A stretch of DNA of 64,000 nucleotides from Choanephora cucurbitarum (GCA_025331435.1 JAIWNI010000034.1:124001-188000), one strand, 5' to 3'. Positions 45,338 to 58,166 are shown, numbered from the stretch's first letter. A program made the numbers and translations. Notes: generated by a model from the sequence alone, not told the origin.

Positions 45338-46874
45338 ATGAAAGGCATTTTAAAAATATGTTTATTGTCAATCACGACTAGTGTCGTTTTGGCCATATTA
45401 AGCAAGGCCATCTTATCTTTTCTTAATTCAACACATACCCATAGCTTCGATGTGGATACATTAACGCAGTCCTGTTACAAAAATGCTTCATTAGATGCCT
45501 TAAAAGAGAGTAATAAAGTAGACCATCTGTTTGGTGAAGACAATCGTTATCGACAGTTGATGGAAGGCGATAAAGAAATCAATCCGGATATCTGGAAAGA
45601 TCTACCTGTGAAAGGTGCATTGTACATGTTGGTCAAGAACGAGCAACTTCAGCATGTGCGTGCCACCATTAGAAGTATAGAGGATCGTTTTGTTCGACAT
45701 CAAACGGCAAATGGAACCAGCAGTTATCCTTGGATCTTGTTAAGTCATCAACGATTGACGCCTGATTTCATTAAATATGTTCGAATGGTTCTCAAAGACC
45801 CTCATCGTATCTATTTCGGCCATGTGGATCCAGAAGTATGGGATTATCCTATCTGGATTAGTTCTGATCGTGCAGAGAGTACTGCATTGAAATTAGTGGC
45901 AGCTGGTACCAGAGATGCTTTTAGTCAACATAATCGTAAACGAATGAGGTAAGAATATTATTTTTTTTTTGTAAAGAAAACAAAAGGGGGAAAGAGGAGA
46001 TGACCAATTATACATGAAATAGATACCAAGCTGGTTTCTTTCATTATCATTCTCTTTTTGATCAAGTGGATTATGTATGGCGAATGGAACCTGGTACAAC
46101 CTATACCTGCGATATGTTACCATTCAAGGACGATCCTTTTGTAACTATGCGTTCTGAAGGTAGAAAACTAGGTAAGTCTTGAACTGGAAGAAAATGAAAA
46201 GAAGCTCAATTGTTATGGGGAGGAAACAGGGTTCTCAGTCACAAAGAAAGAAGATCCTAGAGCTGTCTTGAGTTTATGGCCTGCTTCTTTACAGTATATG
46301 CAACGCCATATGGAATCGATCATGCCTTATCATCGTAGTTTTATTCCATGGTTTATTAACGATAAGCAAGTGCCAACACAATGCTTTATGAGCACAGATC
46401 AAGAATGGATAGACCTTAGCTTTCTAAGGTCAAAAGATTATACGTCCTTTTTTCAATACTTGGATATGATCGGTGGCTTCTTTTATGAAAGGAAAGTGAA
46501 TGAGGAAAGAAATACATGGAACACGATTAGTTATCTTCCTCTCCTTACTTTAGATGGACAGATGGTATGGTGAAGTCAATTGCAGCAGCCATGTTCTTAC
46601 AACCTCGTCAAATCAAATTCTTTAATGACATTGGAACAGAGTATGGCCCAATAAGCCATTGTCCTTTTGCAAGTGATGTAATGAATCAATGTGCATGTAA
46701 CTTTGAAAAGAACTACAGTAAGTGAAATGATGTTAGCACAGTCAGATTTTATCTAATTGAGTATTGTCATCAGATTTCAGAGCAGACAGTTGTACTATCA
46801 GTCTACTTCGTCATATAGATCCTCTGTTTATTGAGGAAATGCTTGTTTTTGCAAAGGAAAGAGGCTTACGATAA
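45338..46874 (+). CDS. GT15 (Kre2/Mnt1-type) alpha-1,2-mannosyltransferase
   Basis: Five exons (45338-45948, 46023-46171, 46230-46491, 46554-46717, 46774-46874) give 428 aa. Type II membrane topology: short cytosolic N terminus, anchor at about residues 5-30 (ICLLSITTSVVLAILSKAIL), Golgi lumenal domain. Family motifs: ALYMLVKNEQLQHVRATIRS, IEDRFVRH, YPWILLS, FGHVDPEVWDYPIWI, YQAGFFHYHSLFDQVDYVWR with MEP, DMIGGFFYERW and SIAAAMFLQPRQIKFFNDIG. It adds alpha-1,2-mannose from GDP-mannose to O- or N-glycans, downstream of PMT. To keep the conserved FYERW-T-D-G-M-V-K the intron 46492-46553 must start GA rather than GT, which is unusual. Confidence 0.88.
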
Positions 46875-47077
46875 TATCAATAAAGAAAAAAAAATCAGGG
46901 TTGTAGAATTTAATTATGATAATCGCCTCGCAAAGTAGTGATTTTGAAAAAACAATGAAAGCCAATCGAGAGAAATCATATATTCTATGTTTGTTTGTTC
47001 TGTCAATCGCCTGTTTATCTTTGTCATTCTTTGAATTATCCTCTTTCTCTTCTTGTCTATTTTCTTTAGATAGTAAC

Positions 47078-49188
47078 ATGACACCTTCTGGGCATGATTC
47101 AGTTTTATCGTTCGAAACTCGACTTGACTTGTCAGATAATGCTTCTTAGTAAAAAAGAGTTCCCAAAAAAAATAGGTTCATCTCAATTAATCTTTAAAAA
47201 AGTCTTCCTTCTAGTCTATTCTTACCTCGATCAGGTCGTTTTAGCCGAAAACAACATGCAACTTTTGTCCACCAATTACTCTTGAGACGCAATGGACTTG
47301 ACTCGCTCGAAATCTATACAAAAGCCCTTTCACAATTCAAACATCATCTGATGGAACTCTCCTTAAGAGAAAATCACTTCAAGAAGTTTCCACCTCAAAT
47401 AGTGATGTTTGAAAACTTGGTGTCGCTATCTCTAGCTCAAAATCTGTTGCAACATGTTGAAATAGGTGTTTTGCCTCGGTTGGGTCGTCTTCAATGGCTC
47501 AATTTAGGTCATAATCGATTAGAAAATTTGCCAGCCGATCTCTTTCAATGCCGAGAATTAAGAGGGTTAAATCTAGAAAGCAATCAATTCAAAGGCATGC
47601 CATAAGTTCAATGAGAGACTACTTTCTCTAACCTTTCTCTCTCTCTTCTTTTTTTAAAAAAAAACAAATAGTAATTCCACTTGTTCTCTGCTATCTACCT
47701 CGACTTGAAATACTTATGCTTCAAAAGAACAAAATTGAATTTATTCCATCCGACTATCGCCTACCAAGTACATTACAGACACTTAATCTATCATTTAATC
47801 AGTTAAATTCCGTACCAGACACACTTGTTTATCATCCACCGCGTTACCTGTCTCATTTACATCTCTCAGGCAACACCTTGCAGACATTGCACCCTTCATT
47901 CTTATCTGTAGGTTACACCCATCTTGTCAGTCTGGACCTGCATACCTGTCACCTTACTCAACTATCCGATGATTTCTTCCAACGATTGGGCAGATGCACA
48001 GAATTTAAACGACTGAATCTAGCCATCAATCACCTCAAGGCGCTACCTTCCACACTGGGACAGGTCAAGAGCTTACAATGGCTCAATCTAAATGACAATC
48101 AACTTCGACAAGTACCACCTACCATGGCCAATCTAACAGAACTTGTCAAGCTAGGCCTTGTTCAGAACCAGATTGAATCTCTTCCTCCTTTTCTCTTTTT
48201 AGGTATGCTTCAGTTACAGAAACTCGATGTGCGTCGGAACCAATTGAGGTATCTACCTTCGTCTCTGCTGGTACTAGCACCCAAGGAAGAACTAGATGGT
48301 CATGTTGATCTGACTGTACCTCACTCTGTCTTCTATACACGTCGACATCAACAAGGCGGATCACTAAAGACGTTGTTGGTCTATGAAAACCCAATGATCG
48401 AATCGCTGGACGGTCTCTTGGCTGATTTGGATACCGACAAGGACGAGACAGCCAGAGCCATCCAGCTTGCCAGCTTAGATGAGACCCAGGAGATCTTGGC
48501 ACTAGCCGGCTCGCCTGAGGAAGGCATGCAGTTATTAAAGGCCTCCAAGAGATCGCCACTGGATCAAATCCTGTTTCAACACCTGATGACACGCATAGCT
48601 CCCTTAAAGGAAATGATGCTACAGCAGTATCTGACAAAGATGCATCCACAGGACATAGACCAGACATTCTCAAGTGAACACGTACCACTTTTGATCCGAT
48701 CCTTTGCCGAGACATATGCTCAACAGTGCGATTACTGTGATGGATGGTATACCTGGACTTCTGTTCAGATAGGTTACCTGTCTCGCTTATGTCGTTATCG
48801 ATTACAGGTACCGATACGCTTTCAGCTCTGTTCATTTCGATGTGCTGTAGAGGCCATGATGCGGGTACAAAAGGCCTCTCTTGATTGGGAAAGAAAGAAG
48901 AAGAAGACATCGGATCCACCTGAATTATCCAGTTCGAGATTCTTCCGAGATCGTGTAACTCATATAGCCTCAAGTATTCTACATACGCGAACATCACCAC
49001 CACCGCCTTTACCCCTCTTGTCCAGCACAAGAGAACCACCAGCGATCATGTCACTTGCTTCAAGAATAGTGGAATGTATCCTTCAAGTAGACAGTACACC
49101 TACACCCTTGCCTCTGTCAACACCTACACCTAATCCAACCGGTTTTCATCATTTACCTCGAGACGCGATTCGTCTTGAACGATTTTGA
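47078..49188 (+). CDS. Leucine-rich repeat protein with C-terminal Cys-rich region
   Basis: Exons 47078-47148, 47215-47594 and 47672-49188 give 655 aa. About 11-12 LRRs of the LxxLxLxxNxLxxLP type cover residues 50-340 (LMELSLRENHFKKFP; LQWLNLGHNRLENLPADLF; LQWLNLNDNQLRQVPPTM). A helical part follows, then CDYCDGWYTW...C-R-Y...C-S-F-R-C at about 510-550, a possible zinc site, and a Pro/Thr-rich end. No signal peptide, kinase or GTPase domain is seen. Intron 47595-47671 appears to be GC-AG; with it, LRR spacing (ESNQFK|VIPLVLCYLPRLEIL) is perfect. A protein-interaction scaffold is inferred. Confidence 0.83.
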
Positions 49189-49348
49189 AAATAAAAAACA
49201 AACCATCCAATCAAAATGCGTCATCGTCAAGTAGAAATAACCTATGCTACCTTTTTTTTTTTTGAGGGGAAACCCTTTTCTTTTTTTTTTTATTTTGGAC
49301 AAAGAAAGAGAGTGTACCTGTGTATATAGATAGATAGAATAGATAGTC

Positions 49349-51016
49349 ATGAGTCAGACAAAAGAAACCAACGCAAACCAACTTGATTCTCAAGATGTAG
49401 GACTTATCTTTGTTCGCGAATATTATACTTTCCTGAACAAGAAGCCTCATCGTCTTCACGCCTTTTATAACAAAGATTCACTCTTTGTCCGAGGCGATGA
49501 AGGTACTATTACCAACACAGCTAAGGGTCAAGAAGTAAAGTAGACAGACTACTTGAAAGAAACAATCGACTTATTTTTTGATTTTTAGGAAATCCGTAAA
49601 AAGATTGAAGAATGTCGATTTGAAGACTGTAAAGTTTTGGTGACTCAAGTAGACAGTCAAACCTCTGCCAACGGTGGCATATTGATTCAAGTCCTTGGTG
49701 AGATGTGCAACCATAACGGCCCCTCTCAAAAGTTCAGTCAAACCTTCTTTTTGGCTCCTCAGCCTAATGGTTTCTATGTCTTGAATGACATCTTTCGATT
49801 CTTGAAAGATGAAGTTGAGATGGATTATTACAGTTGCGACCCTACTACCCCTCCTCCCGTCAGAAAGGAATCGCCTATCCCCTTGAGACGAATTGAGACT
49901 GTCATTGTCGAGACACCCGTCTCTCCTGTGATGTACGAACAAAGGATTCAGGAGCCCATGATGAAGCCTGTAGAGACTATCGTGATCGAGAGAGCAGATT
50001 CACCTGTGCCTGTGGTAGAGGAAAAGAAAAAGAAGAGTCATGGAGATAAGGCATCTAAGGCTGAAGCTAAGGCTGAGCAAAAGGCAGAGGCTGTTAAGGC
50101 GGAACCCAAGGTAGAGACTAAGCCAGAACCTAAGGTTGAACCCAAGGTTGAAGTGAAGACAGACACTGCCAAGGCTGAATCTAAAGTAGAAGCCAAGTCA
50201 GAGCCTAAGGTTGAAAAGACAGAATCTAAGGTAGACCAAAAGACAGAACAAAAGCAACAACAACAAAAACAAACAGAAAAGATCAACCCTCCTCCTGCTC
50301 AAGCTTCTCCTAAACCTTCTGCTCCCAAGACTTGGGCTAATTTGACTGCTGCTGCTGCTGCTCCTTCTCCTACCAGTACTGCTGCCACACCTTCTGCCAC
50401 ACCTTCTGCCACACCTACAAACACTAATACTACTACTACTACTACTACGACTGCTACTGCTGTTACTGGCAACAGTACTACACCCTCTACTCCTGCTGTT
50501 ACATCTACACCCAACACAGAAAAGACAAATGAAAAGCCTCAAAACAAGAATCAATCCAATCGTAAAAGTAAGTTAAAAAGAAAAGTAATGATACAAACAA
50601 GACTAACATACAACTTAAAAAATAAAGTCATTGATCCTACACAGATCTTTGTTAAACTGGTCAATGAATCAGTTCATGAAGAACAACTGCTTGAAGCATT
50701 TAACAAGTTTGGTACAGTCAAATCCTGTAATATTGCTCGTCAAAGAAGCTGTGCCTTTGTCGAATTTGCTTCTCCTGATGCCTGTCAAAAGGCTCTGGCT
50801 CAACACAAAGTCACCCTGAGTAACGGACAACATGTCTTGGCTGAAGAACGTCGTTACAATGTGGGTCAACAGAACAACCATCAAAGATACCAAAACAATC
50901 GACCTCAAAACAACTCATTCGATCAACGTCGATCCAACAACAATCGCCGTCAAAACCAACAAAACCAAAATACGCGTCAACAACAAGGCAAAGGAAGAGG
51001 CAGTGGTAACAAATAA
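49349..51016 (+). CDS. NTF2-like plus RRM protein (G3BP/Nxt3-like)
   Basis: Three exons (49349-49534, 49589-50567, 50628-51016) give 517 aa. Residues 12-135 are an NTF2-like domain: VGLIFVREYYTFLNKKPHRL, HAFYNKDSLFVRGDEG, FSQTFFLAPQPNGFYVLNDI with FRF. A long Lys/Glu/Pro/Thr linker follows with EVK-type repeats. An RRM sits at about 385-455 (QIFVKLVNESVHEEQLLEAF, CAFVEFASPDACQKAL), then an Asn/Gln/Arg-rich tail (RRSNNNRRQNQQNQN; GKGRGSG). The order is that of G3BP/Bre5/Nxt3, stress-granule RNA-binding and Ubp3-cofactor proteins. Intron 50568-50627 has GTAAGT and a GACTAAC branch; it is 60 nt and stop-free, so retention would add 20 residues before the RRM. Confidence 0.9.
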
Positions 51017-51038
51017 ATAAAATACACATTTTTTTTTT

Positions 51039-52716
51039 TTATTTTTGTGATAATTCGTCCATGTCTACATCTTGTTGTTGAATTTTCTCTGCCATCATGG
51101 CTACAATAGCAGCACCTACAATACGGGAATGTTGAACGATACCGACAGAGAGTTTAGAGGCCACCTGTTCAGGTACAATACCACGAATAGCTTCACATAC
51201 TCTAGGATGAAATAAAGGATAATCCTTATAGAGATCTCCACTGATGGCTAAATTCCAAAAAAAAAGCATAAGTAGATTGTCAATCAATAGGTTTTTTTTT
51301 TACCTATAGCAAATCCTTCTTCTTGATCTAATGAGCCATTATCCACCATATATTGCACTATACTGGCAATACTGACACCCAACAAAAGAGCTGCCCGATG
51401 ACCCACCCATTCACATACTTGTTTTACAATCAGCCTGTCTTCTAATGTTGTCTCACTCACTCGACACATATCTTCTAGTATTAACCGGGTATCCTCTAGT
51501 TCACCTTGATCTGCCTCACACACATACATATAGCTTGTATCAAACTGATAAGGCAGCAACAACAGACAGGCATTCTCATCATCCATCTCATTCTCATCAT
51601 CACTCTCTGGCTGAAATGAGACAATACGCTGTTCCATCAAATAGACCAGTACTTGACGTGTGATTTCACCTAGATACATGCCTGCTGTCATCTTTTCAAA
51701 GTTGTGTATATTGGGATTATTGGACTGTTGATCCAAGAGTTGATCAAATGGAGTGATAGGCAGATGACGTGCACCAAAATTACACCATTCTGTATTGATG
51801 ATCATATCCTGTTGATCTTCTGTTGACTTGAACTGTCCAATATTGGTCACTTTATCATAATAAGCACAATTTGTACCTGCACTATGGATCACACCAATGC
51901 GTGTAGATGGATGTTGATAGGCATGAGCCAATAAGGTACAGACACCATCTAAAGAATGGGTTTAGTAGAGAAAAGATTGAGTCAAGGTATTCCTTACCAT
52001 TGGCAATAGCCACAATATTGATAGCTAAACCTTTGGCCTTGAAGCGTTGATCAAACAGGTCAACAGCATCTCTTCCAATGGCATTAGGGTAATCAAAGCC
52101 GTGTTCAAGTGCGATGATCTTGCCTTGGTTCACTCCAGTCTGAATCACGGCAAATCCAAGACTGATGGCCATACTGTAGACTGTCTGTTTCGTTGATTGA
52201 ACGCGTTCTTGAAAGTCATCGACACAGTCAGCAACATAATCAATCAGGATATCGACATCATCACCTGCTGTCAGATCATCAGGAATCTTGTATTGGTATT
52301 GGTTGATGGCCAATTTGCCTCCTTCTCCTTTTAGTTTCACTTGGCAGACATATATATCTACTCCACTTATTTCAAGTGCAAAATAAGTGCCTTGTTCATC
52401 GCCCGTAGGATAGCCTTCATGATATAAAAATAAGATTGTTTTATTTTTTTTAATAAAAATAGAGGTGAAAAAAGTATAAAATAAAATATAAAAACGAAAA
52501 AAAAAAATTAAATGCACTCTCTCTCTCTCTCTCTTTTTTACCAGTAACATAAGAAGGAATCATCTTGAGTTCACTACTTTTGTCAGTTGGATCAGTCATG
52601 GCAAGACCTGTCTTCATTTCCTCATGAAAGCCTTTGATGAGTTGGTCGATTTGGTCACTATGGACTCGAAAGGCATTTTCTATGTTGGCCAATAAAGTCT
52701 GTTTATTGTCTGCCAT
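51039..52716 (-). CDS. Hexokinase-family protein with degenerate active site
   Basis: Four exons (52542-52716, 51998-52414, 51304-51948, 51039-51247) give 481 aa, the normal hexokinase length. The fold is recognisable: FEKMTAGMYLGEITRQVL, INTEWCNFG with its Glu, NIVAIANDGVCTLLAHAY with the catalytic-position Asp (made by the exon 2/3 junction), AAIVAMMAEKI. But phosphate motif 1 (normally LDLGGTNxRV) is LEISGVDIYV, the sugar loop FSFP is deleted (SLGFAVIQTG), the Lys of WTKGF is lost (LEHGF), LGTGTN reads HSAGTN, and the adenosine motif near the C terminus reads QHSRIVGAA. Loss of sugar phosphorylation is inferred; comparable non-catalytic hexokinase homologues regulate metabolism in other fungi. 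Introns hold a (CT)n run (about 52516-52533). Confidence 0.9.
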
Positions 52717-52980
52717 TGTTGTTGTTGTTGATGTTTAAAGAAAAAAAAAAGAAAAGAGAAGAAAACAAGATAAATAAATATCTATTTAACTCTGATTCTC
52801 TCTTCTTGATTGCCTTACTCACGTGATTCAAATGTACCAATCAACATCGACCATTAAATTAATTCTCTATTTTTATTTTTTATTATTATTATTTTTGCAT
52901 AATCATCAACGTGATTTAGTATAGAGGATATTCTAATGAAAAAGAGTTAAATCATGACTCTTCTATAAAACACACTAAAA

Positions 52981-54200
52981 CTACTTACGATTTCCTCTTG
53001 TTTCCCCACTAGGATAAATACGAGTCTTTTTCATGAATCCTGTTCTTGGTGATGGTAAATCAGAGATAGGTCTAAAGGTGTATCGACCATTGCCTTCTGT
53101 TAAACGCTCTTGTGGTGGTTGATTGGATTTCATTTGAAACATAGGTGGTTTCATATTGACACTGGGTGGGGCTAATGGAGATCTGGGAGGTGTAGGCACA
53201 GGTGAATTGGATCTAAAGGGTTCATTCTGTGAAGAAGAGGAAGAAGAACGAGGTCTTCCAGGTGGTAAGGCAGGTGGTACTGCTAAACTTGAGACTGATT
53301 TATTACCACCAAATCGAGAGGCAATTGAATTGACTGATTTGATAGGTGTCTCTTCTACCATATTGGCTGGTGGAGTGGGTACAGAACGAGGTGGAGGGGG
53401 TGGAGGCACTGGACGTTGAGGTGAACTATTGGATCGAGCACGGCCTGGTATAGGTGGAGCAAGTGCTGCTTGAATCTTTGGAGATACACCTGACATAGGT
53501 GGTGAGGCTAATCCTCCCATGGTAGATGGTGGTGGTGGTGGTGGGGGTGGGGGTGGAGGAGATCCTGGTGAAAAAGAAGAGATTGCTGGTGGTGGTGGGG
53601 GTGGGGGTGGTGGAGCAGCCGTATTGGAAGGTGCATTAAAAGAAGGAACAGGAGGTGCTCTTCCTGGAATAGGTGGTGGTGCTTTAAAGTTTCTAGGTAA
53701 TGTTTGAGTACTAGAAGGCATTTTATTGAATGCAGGAGATCTTCCTGGTGTAGGTGGTGGTGGTGGTGGTGTTGATGGTGCTGAACCTTAAAGAAATCAT
53801 CAATCATGATTTCATCTTTGTCTCATTTTTTATTTTATTTTTTACCTGTGCCTCTACCTGTATCAACAGCTGCACCTCGTGTCTTTCGAAGGGTGGGCAT
53901 ACCATTAGCAAAGAGTCCAGCTAATGGAGGTCCAGCACTGGGTGCAGGTACAGAAGGTGCTGAAGCTGTATGTGGCATAGAAGGTGCTGCCATACTAGGC
54001 ATGGGAGGTCTTGCCATCCCTCCTCCCATTCCACCAGAAGAAGGCTTGGGTGCTGATGTCGAGATGACGATAGTATTAGATGAAATATCTTCTTTTTTTA
54101 GCATTTACTTACTTGTTATTTGAGGTGCTGATCGATCATTTGTTACTGTCTTTTTGAGTGATTTACCCTTTTGAATTTGAGACAAAAGAGCTGAATCCAT
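52981..54200 (-). CDS. VRP1: Verprolin/WIP family actin regulator
   Basis: Exons 54113-54200, 53846-54052 and 52981-53786 give 366 aa. The N terminus is a WH2 actin-binding motif (ALLSQIQKGKSLKKT); a second partial WH2 follows (LAGLFANGMPTLRKTRG). The middle is proline-rich with polyproline runs for profilin and SH3 partners. The C terminus (GRYTFRPISDLPSPRTGF...KTRIYPSG) matches the WASP-binding block of WIP/verprolin. It organises cortical actin patches and endocytosis with WASP/Las17. The annotated stop lies inside a GTAAGT; a 56-nt intron there would replace the last residue by a short QYPLY tail, so the exact C terminus is uncertain. Confidence 0.9.
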
Positions 54201-56929
54201 GTTGATATGATATAAAGAAAGAAAAAAAAAAAAAAGAAAAGCTCGAGTTTTTCTTTAAAGAAAAGATTGATATTCCGAACCCATTTCAGTCTAAAAAAGG
54301 AAACCAAATGACACACTCTAAAGATTGAGGCTTGAGTTTCAACAAGTAGAGTTTATCAGGCACAAAGAAAGGAGTCAAGCCATCAATTGCTCCTTATCGA
54401 ATCCTTGGCAGAAACCATAGTTAATTATCCATTGAGAAATAAAAATAATCATTATGGCTGGTGAATTTAAAGATTGCCAAGACCAAGAATTTCTCTTGCT
54501 TTGCTTAGAAATGATATCACTAAAATAGGTGTCTCGCTAGTTATTTGCTCTGAGTTTCAAATGAATGGCTTGCATGAATAAGCGATGTGTATGAACACTT
54601 TTGATATAGTTTGAGTGTGCTGATTAGCAAATGAAATCAACTTCACCTTCTATTTGGGCTTAAGACAACCAGCTTATAGCGTTATCACGCTTTTATCTTT
54701 CAATCTGACGAAGTCCTCACCACCGCTCTGGAGTGACATCGTTGATAGAGGCAAACAGATCCCGTTTGTCTAGATCAAAAAGAAGAATTTGTCTTGGACT
54801 GTTAAACAGAAGCCTAGTGTTCTGTTTGAACACACGACTACATCGCCACCTCCATTAACCTCAAGGTAGCTACGATCATGAATGGAATAGTGTTGTTTCC
54901 CTTTTCATCCAGTCTTTTTTTTTTCTTGTTATGCTAATGCTTATGATGTTATTGCTGTCCTAGGCAAAGTCAATGATTTTAGAAATAAGAGTGGATATGT
55001 TCGTCGCGCTTCCAATGATCGTCTCATCGAAGCCGTCTTTCTTTTGCTAATAGACAAACAAAAGGCAATAACTACCATGTTGGCTATATTCACTTTTTAA
55101 TTCTGCCCAATTATTTACATACGTTATTCATTCATCCGATTTTGATTTTCTCAAGTTACACTCATTCGATTTTGACCATTCTGACGCTTATACTGGCGGA
55201 TTTATGTAAATGTTATCAGTTTTTATATTCCTCTCACTTCATCACTATGTATTTTCAAAGTTGTGTAGACTTTCATTATATTAGTTAAATGAAATTGGCT
55301 AGCCATAGTACTATGGCTACGCAAAAAGCTTTGAAAGGCGGTTTCCATGCACCAGTCCAGCCGATCGAATATGCACCTGTAGTGGTACTTCTATAGCGCT
55401 CGACAAAGCCGTACCTAAAAGAACCAATGTAGAGTCTGAAAGGCGCTCTTCAGCGACGATTTTAAAGCTGATGAAGGCTGTCCAGGTGGGCGAGTTGAAG
55501 CATCCGAGTCCAATAAACCCATTTGGTAAGACATTCGACAAAGAAGTGAAGTAGGCGAGAGGCAAAAAAGTTGATAAATGACAATACCGTTAAATCCAGA
55601 AATTAACTAGCCAATGGAAGCGTGGTGGCGGCTAACAATTCCTTGGGAAGCAGGCTTCCGTATTTCATGGTTCCTGATCGAAAATACAGCGATAGTGATA
55701 AGTCCAGAGGGTGCTGAGGGCACTACCAAAGAACCAAAGGGTGGATACGGGCAGTAATTCATTGTGTTCACCTTGAAAGCTAGTGAGAACAACCCAGACA
55801 GAGTCTACTGTTGGAAAAGTTGCTGTCAAACTATTATACTATAGGGATTTGGTCCCAGTATTGCCATTTCAATGGACAATCCCCAAAAAAAAATGAAAGA
55901 CGGTTTCCGGAGAAATGAGACACACAGGGAAAAGAGGGGAGAGATCCAAGGAAGCTTTGAGACATTGGCTACACAATTATGCAAAAGACGCCACCAAGGA
56001 ATGAATGCCGTCGGCACAAGAGGTAAACGCCAAAACACCTGCCAACCAGACCTGGGAAGTCGGAGGGGGGAGCGGGCATTTGGAAAGGCACTCTAGCAGG
56101 GACGATCTCGGTATTCAGGTCCCCACCAGCGACGCAATTTGCCCAAAGAGACATCAAACACTGGAATAGAGCCCCTCACGACCCAAAAAAAAAGGTTGTG
56201 TTTTTTTTGAAGAGAGTATGTAATTTGTCTAGGAATTTGGCTTTGCTATATCGTCTACTGCTCGTCATTGAGTTCAAAAAAGTTGTGTTCTTTATTTCTT
56301 TCGTAACGTAGTCATACGAGAGAAGGGGTTTGAAGGTGAATAGATTTTTCTTAAAATAGAGAGAGTATAGACAATACAAAGGCTTGAGCAATGTGATGTT
56401 CTTGTTTATCTTTAAATATGATAGAACTTAAGGAGATATGTAATATCTTATTAGTATATGCTACTTGATAGGCAGTACAAGGAGCTAGTTTAATCTTATG
56501 ACTTGTTTAGCTTTGAATATGTTTCATCTTTTAGCGACTTGGTTATTCAGAAACTATGATAGTCTTAGAAGCAGACTTGTTTAGTTATAATAAAAATAAA
56601 GTAAAGTGTTCCGAATATGTTAATTTATTAAAAACTTGGTGATTCGAGGGCTAATCTTTGAAAGTCTTGCTAAATCAGACTTGTTAAGTTTAGCAATAGT
56701 CAGATTAAGAAAAAGTAAAAGTAAAAATATGAGTAAAAGAATAAAGTAAAGAAAAAATGAAGAATTCGTATCGGATGAGAGTTATATAAAAGTTGAGATG
56801 AGAACAAAGCTGATGATTTTATTTCAGTGAAGAATTGGCTATTTATAAAAAATATACGGCCACATTTTGGATGTTACATTTACAGTTTTCAATGAAAGTC
56901 AGCATGATATTTGAAGAGACTTCTTTCAT
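54201..56929. other. Gene-free, degenerate region
   Basis: About 2.7 kb with no intact gene. The part 55300-56160 is richer in G and C than its surroundings and has minus-strand frames of 60-80 codons with hydrophobic runs (for example LVVPSAPSGLITIAVF and KLPWISPLFSLCVSF) broken by stops, which suggest a decayed membrane-protein gene; family not recognised. 56200-56880 is AT-rich and monotonous. Confidence 0.5.
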
Positions 56930-58166
56930 ACTGACAACAGATGAGATTCTGGGTCTCATCCAGGCCTTTTTCTAGTTTAGTCTTTAAGAACGCAGCAGTT
57001 TCCTTCTCCTTGTCATCGAACGCTACTTTGTTCTTTGTCATTCCCCCCACACCTTCCCAATTGGCTGTAGTTCATAATGGTAGGGTGGAGTAATCATGAT
57101 AGTGTGTCCATACTTCCCTACTATCAAGTATGTAGCATAGATGGGCTCAATAGCAAGCTTTTTTTTTTTTACTATGTCTAAAAGCTCACTTTTTTTCTTT
57201 GATTCATCTGGATTAGCGAGATATCCATTCTCAACCAATCAAGACTTGATTTCGCTCTTCTTACTGTTACTGGTTGGTACTTTGTTGATACGATTCTTAT
57301 GGTAAGAAACACCATCTATATGGGTGATGCAATTACCATAAGGGACCAACGACACACAGAGCTTCTCAAAAAGACTGGCAAATTTGTCCTTGTCGAAATT
57401 GCCATGGTAATCTGTTTCAACGCCTCTACTCCCTTTTGCTGGCCAAACAGTGATACTGTCTTTTATCATGCTAGCCCTGCGCCTTTGTTCTTGAGTATAG
57501 ACAACAAAGGCAGCAACAGATCACCAACATTGGACCTTTGTTCTTCTCGTTTATGGTGGCTCCAGTTGCTGCCCAAGTCTTTTTTGGCATGGTGATTTAC
57601 ATGACAGTAAGATTCATTCAGAAACACTTCTGGGCGTATGAGTTGGTCTCGGCCATTGATGTTTTCTAAACGATTGCATACATACATATGTCTGTAGGCA
57701 ATGTTGTTGATTGAGTCGTGCATGATGTTCTTTCTGTCACCAGTCTTATATTTCAAGCCTATAGAGTGCAAATCTTTAAGAAGGCTTGCTTTAGAGATGC
57801 CAAAACCCCGAATCTCATGGAGTCTGTTTCCAATCGACTTGACAGTGTTTTGTCTGCCTTCCTTGTTGTTGTTTTCAACAATGTCCTTTACGGCTAAAAT
57901 ATATTCCGTTGAAAGAGTCTTGAAATGAGGTCCTCTCTTCTTCTTTTTTGGGAAACCTCCAAGGGGTTATTGTACATACGAATAGCCTTTTGTGTAGCGC
58001 GTTCTGTATTGTTGAGAAGTTTAGCAAGACGCTCACACTTGCTTTTTTGCTTCATCGAAGGTGCATTCAGCTGATCATCCTTTATAGTGCCAGAAGCGCG
58101 ACTTAAAAGCTTGTAAGTTTCATCTGAAAATATGGAGCAATCGAAGGTTTTGGTTGATGTTGACAT
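56930..58166 (-). pseudogene. Decayed IS630/Tc1-superfamily DDE transposase
   Basis: On the minus strand, frames follow each other in family order: N-terminal part from MSTSTKTFDCS (58166); IGNRLHEIRGFGISKASLLK; RPEVFLNESYCHVNHHAKKD; GVETDYHGNFDKDKF and ITHIDGVSYHKNRINKVPTS; TYLIVGKYGHTIMITPPYHY followed by ELQPIGKVWG. DDE features are visible (ESY region, HIDG), but frameshifts near 57890 and 57470, a stop near 57240 and replacement of the catalytic Glu (LNPIE to LQPIG) show it is dead. No inverted ends were identified. Confidence 0.8.

Noticed and set aside
48146..49039. 297-codon minus-strand frame across the LRR gene
   Set aside because: It lies wholly opposite the LRR exon, whose repeats are clear; no motifs in the antisense product.
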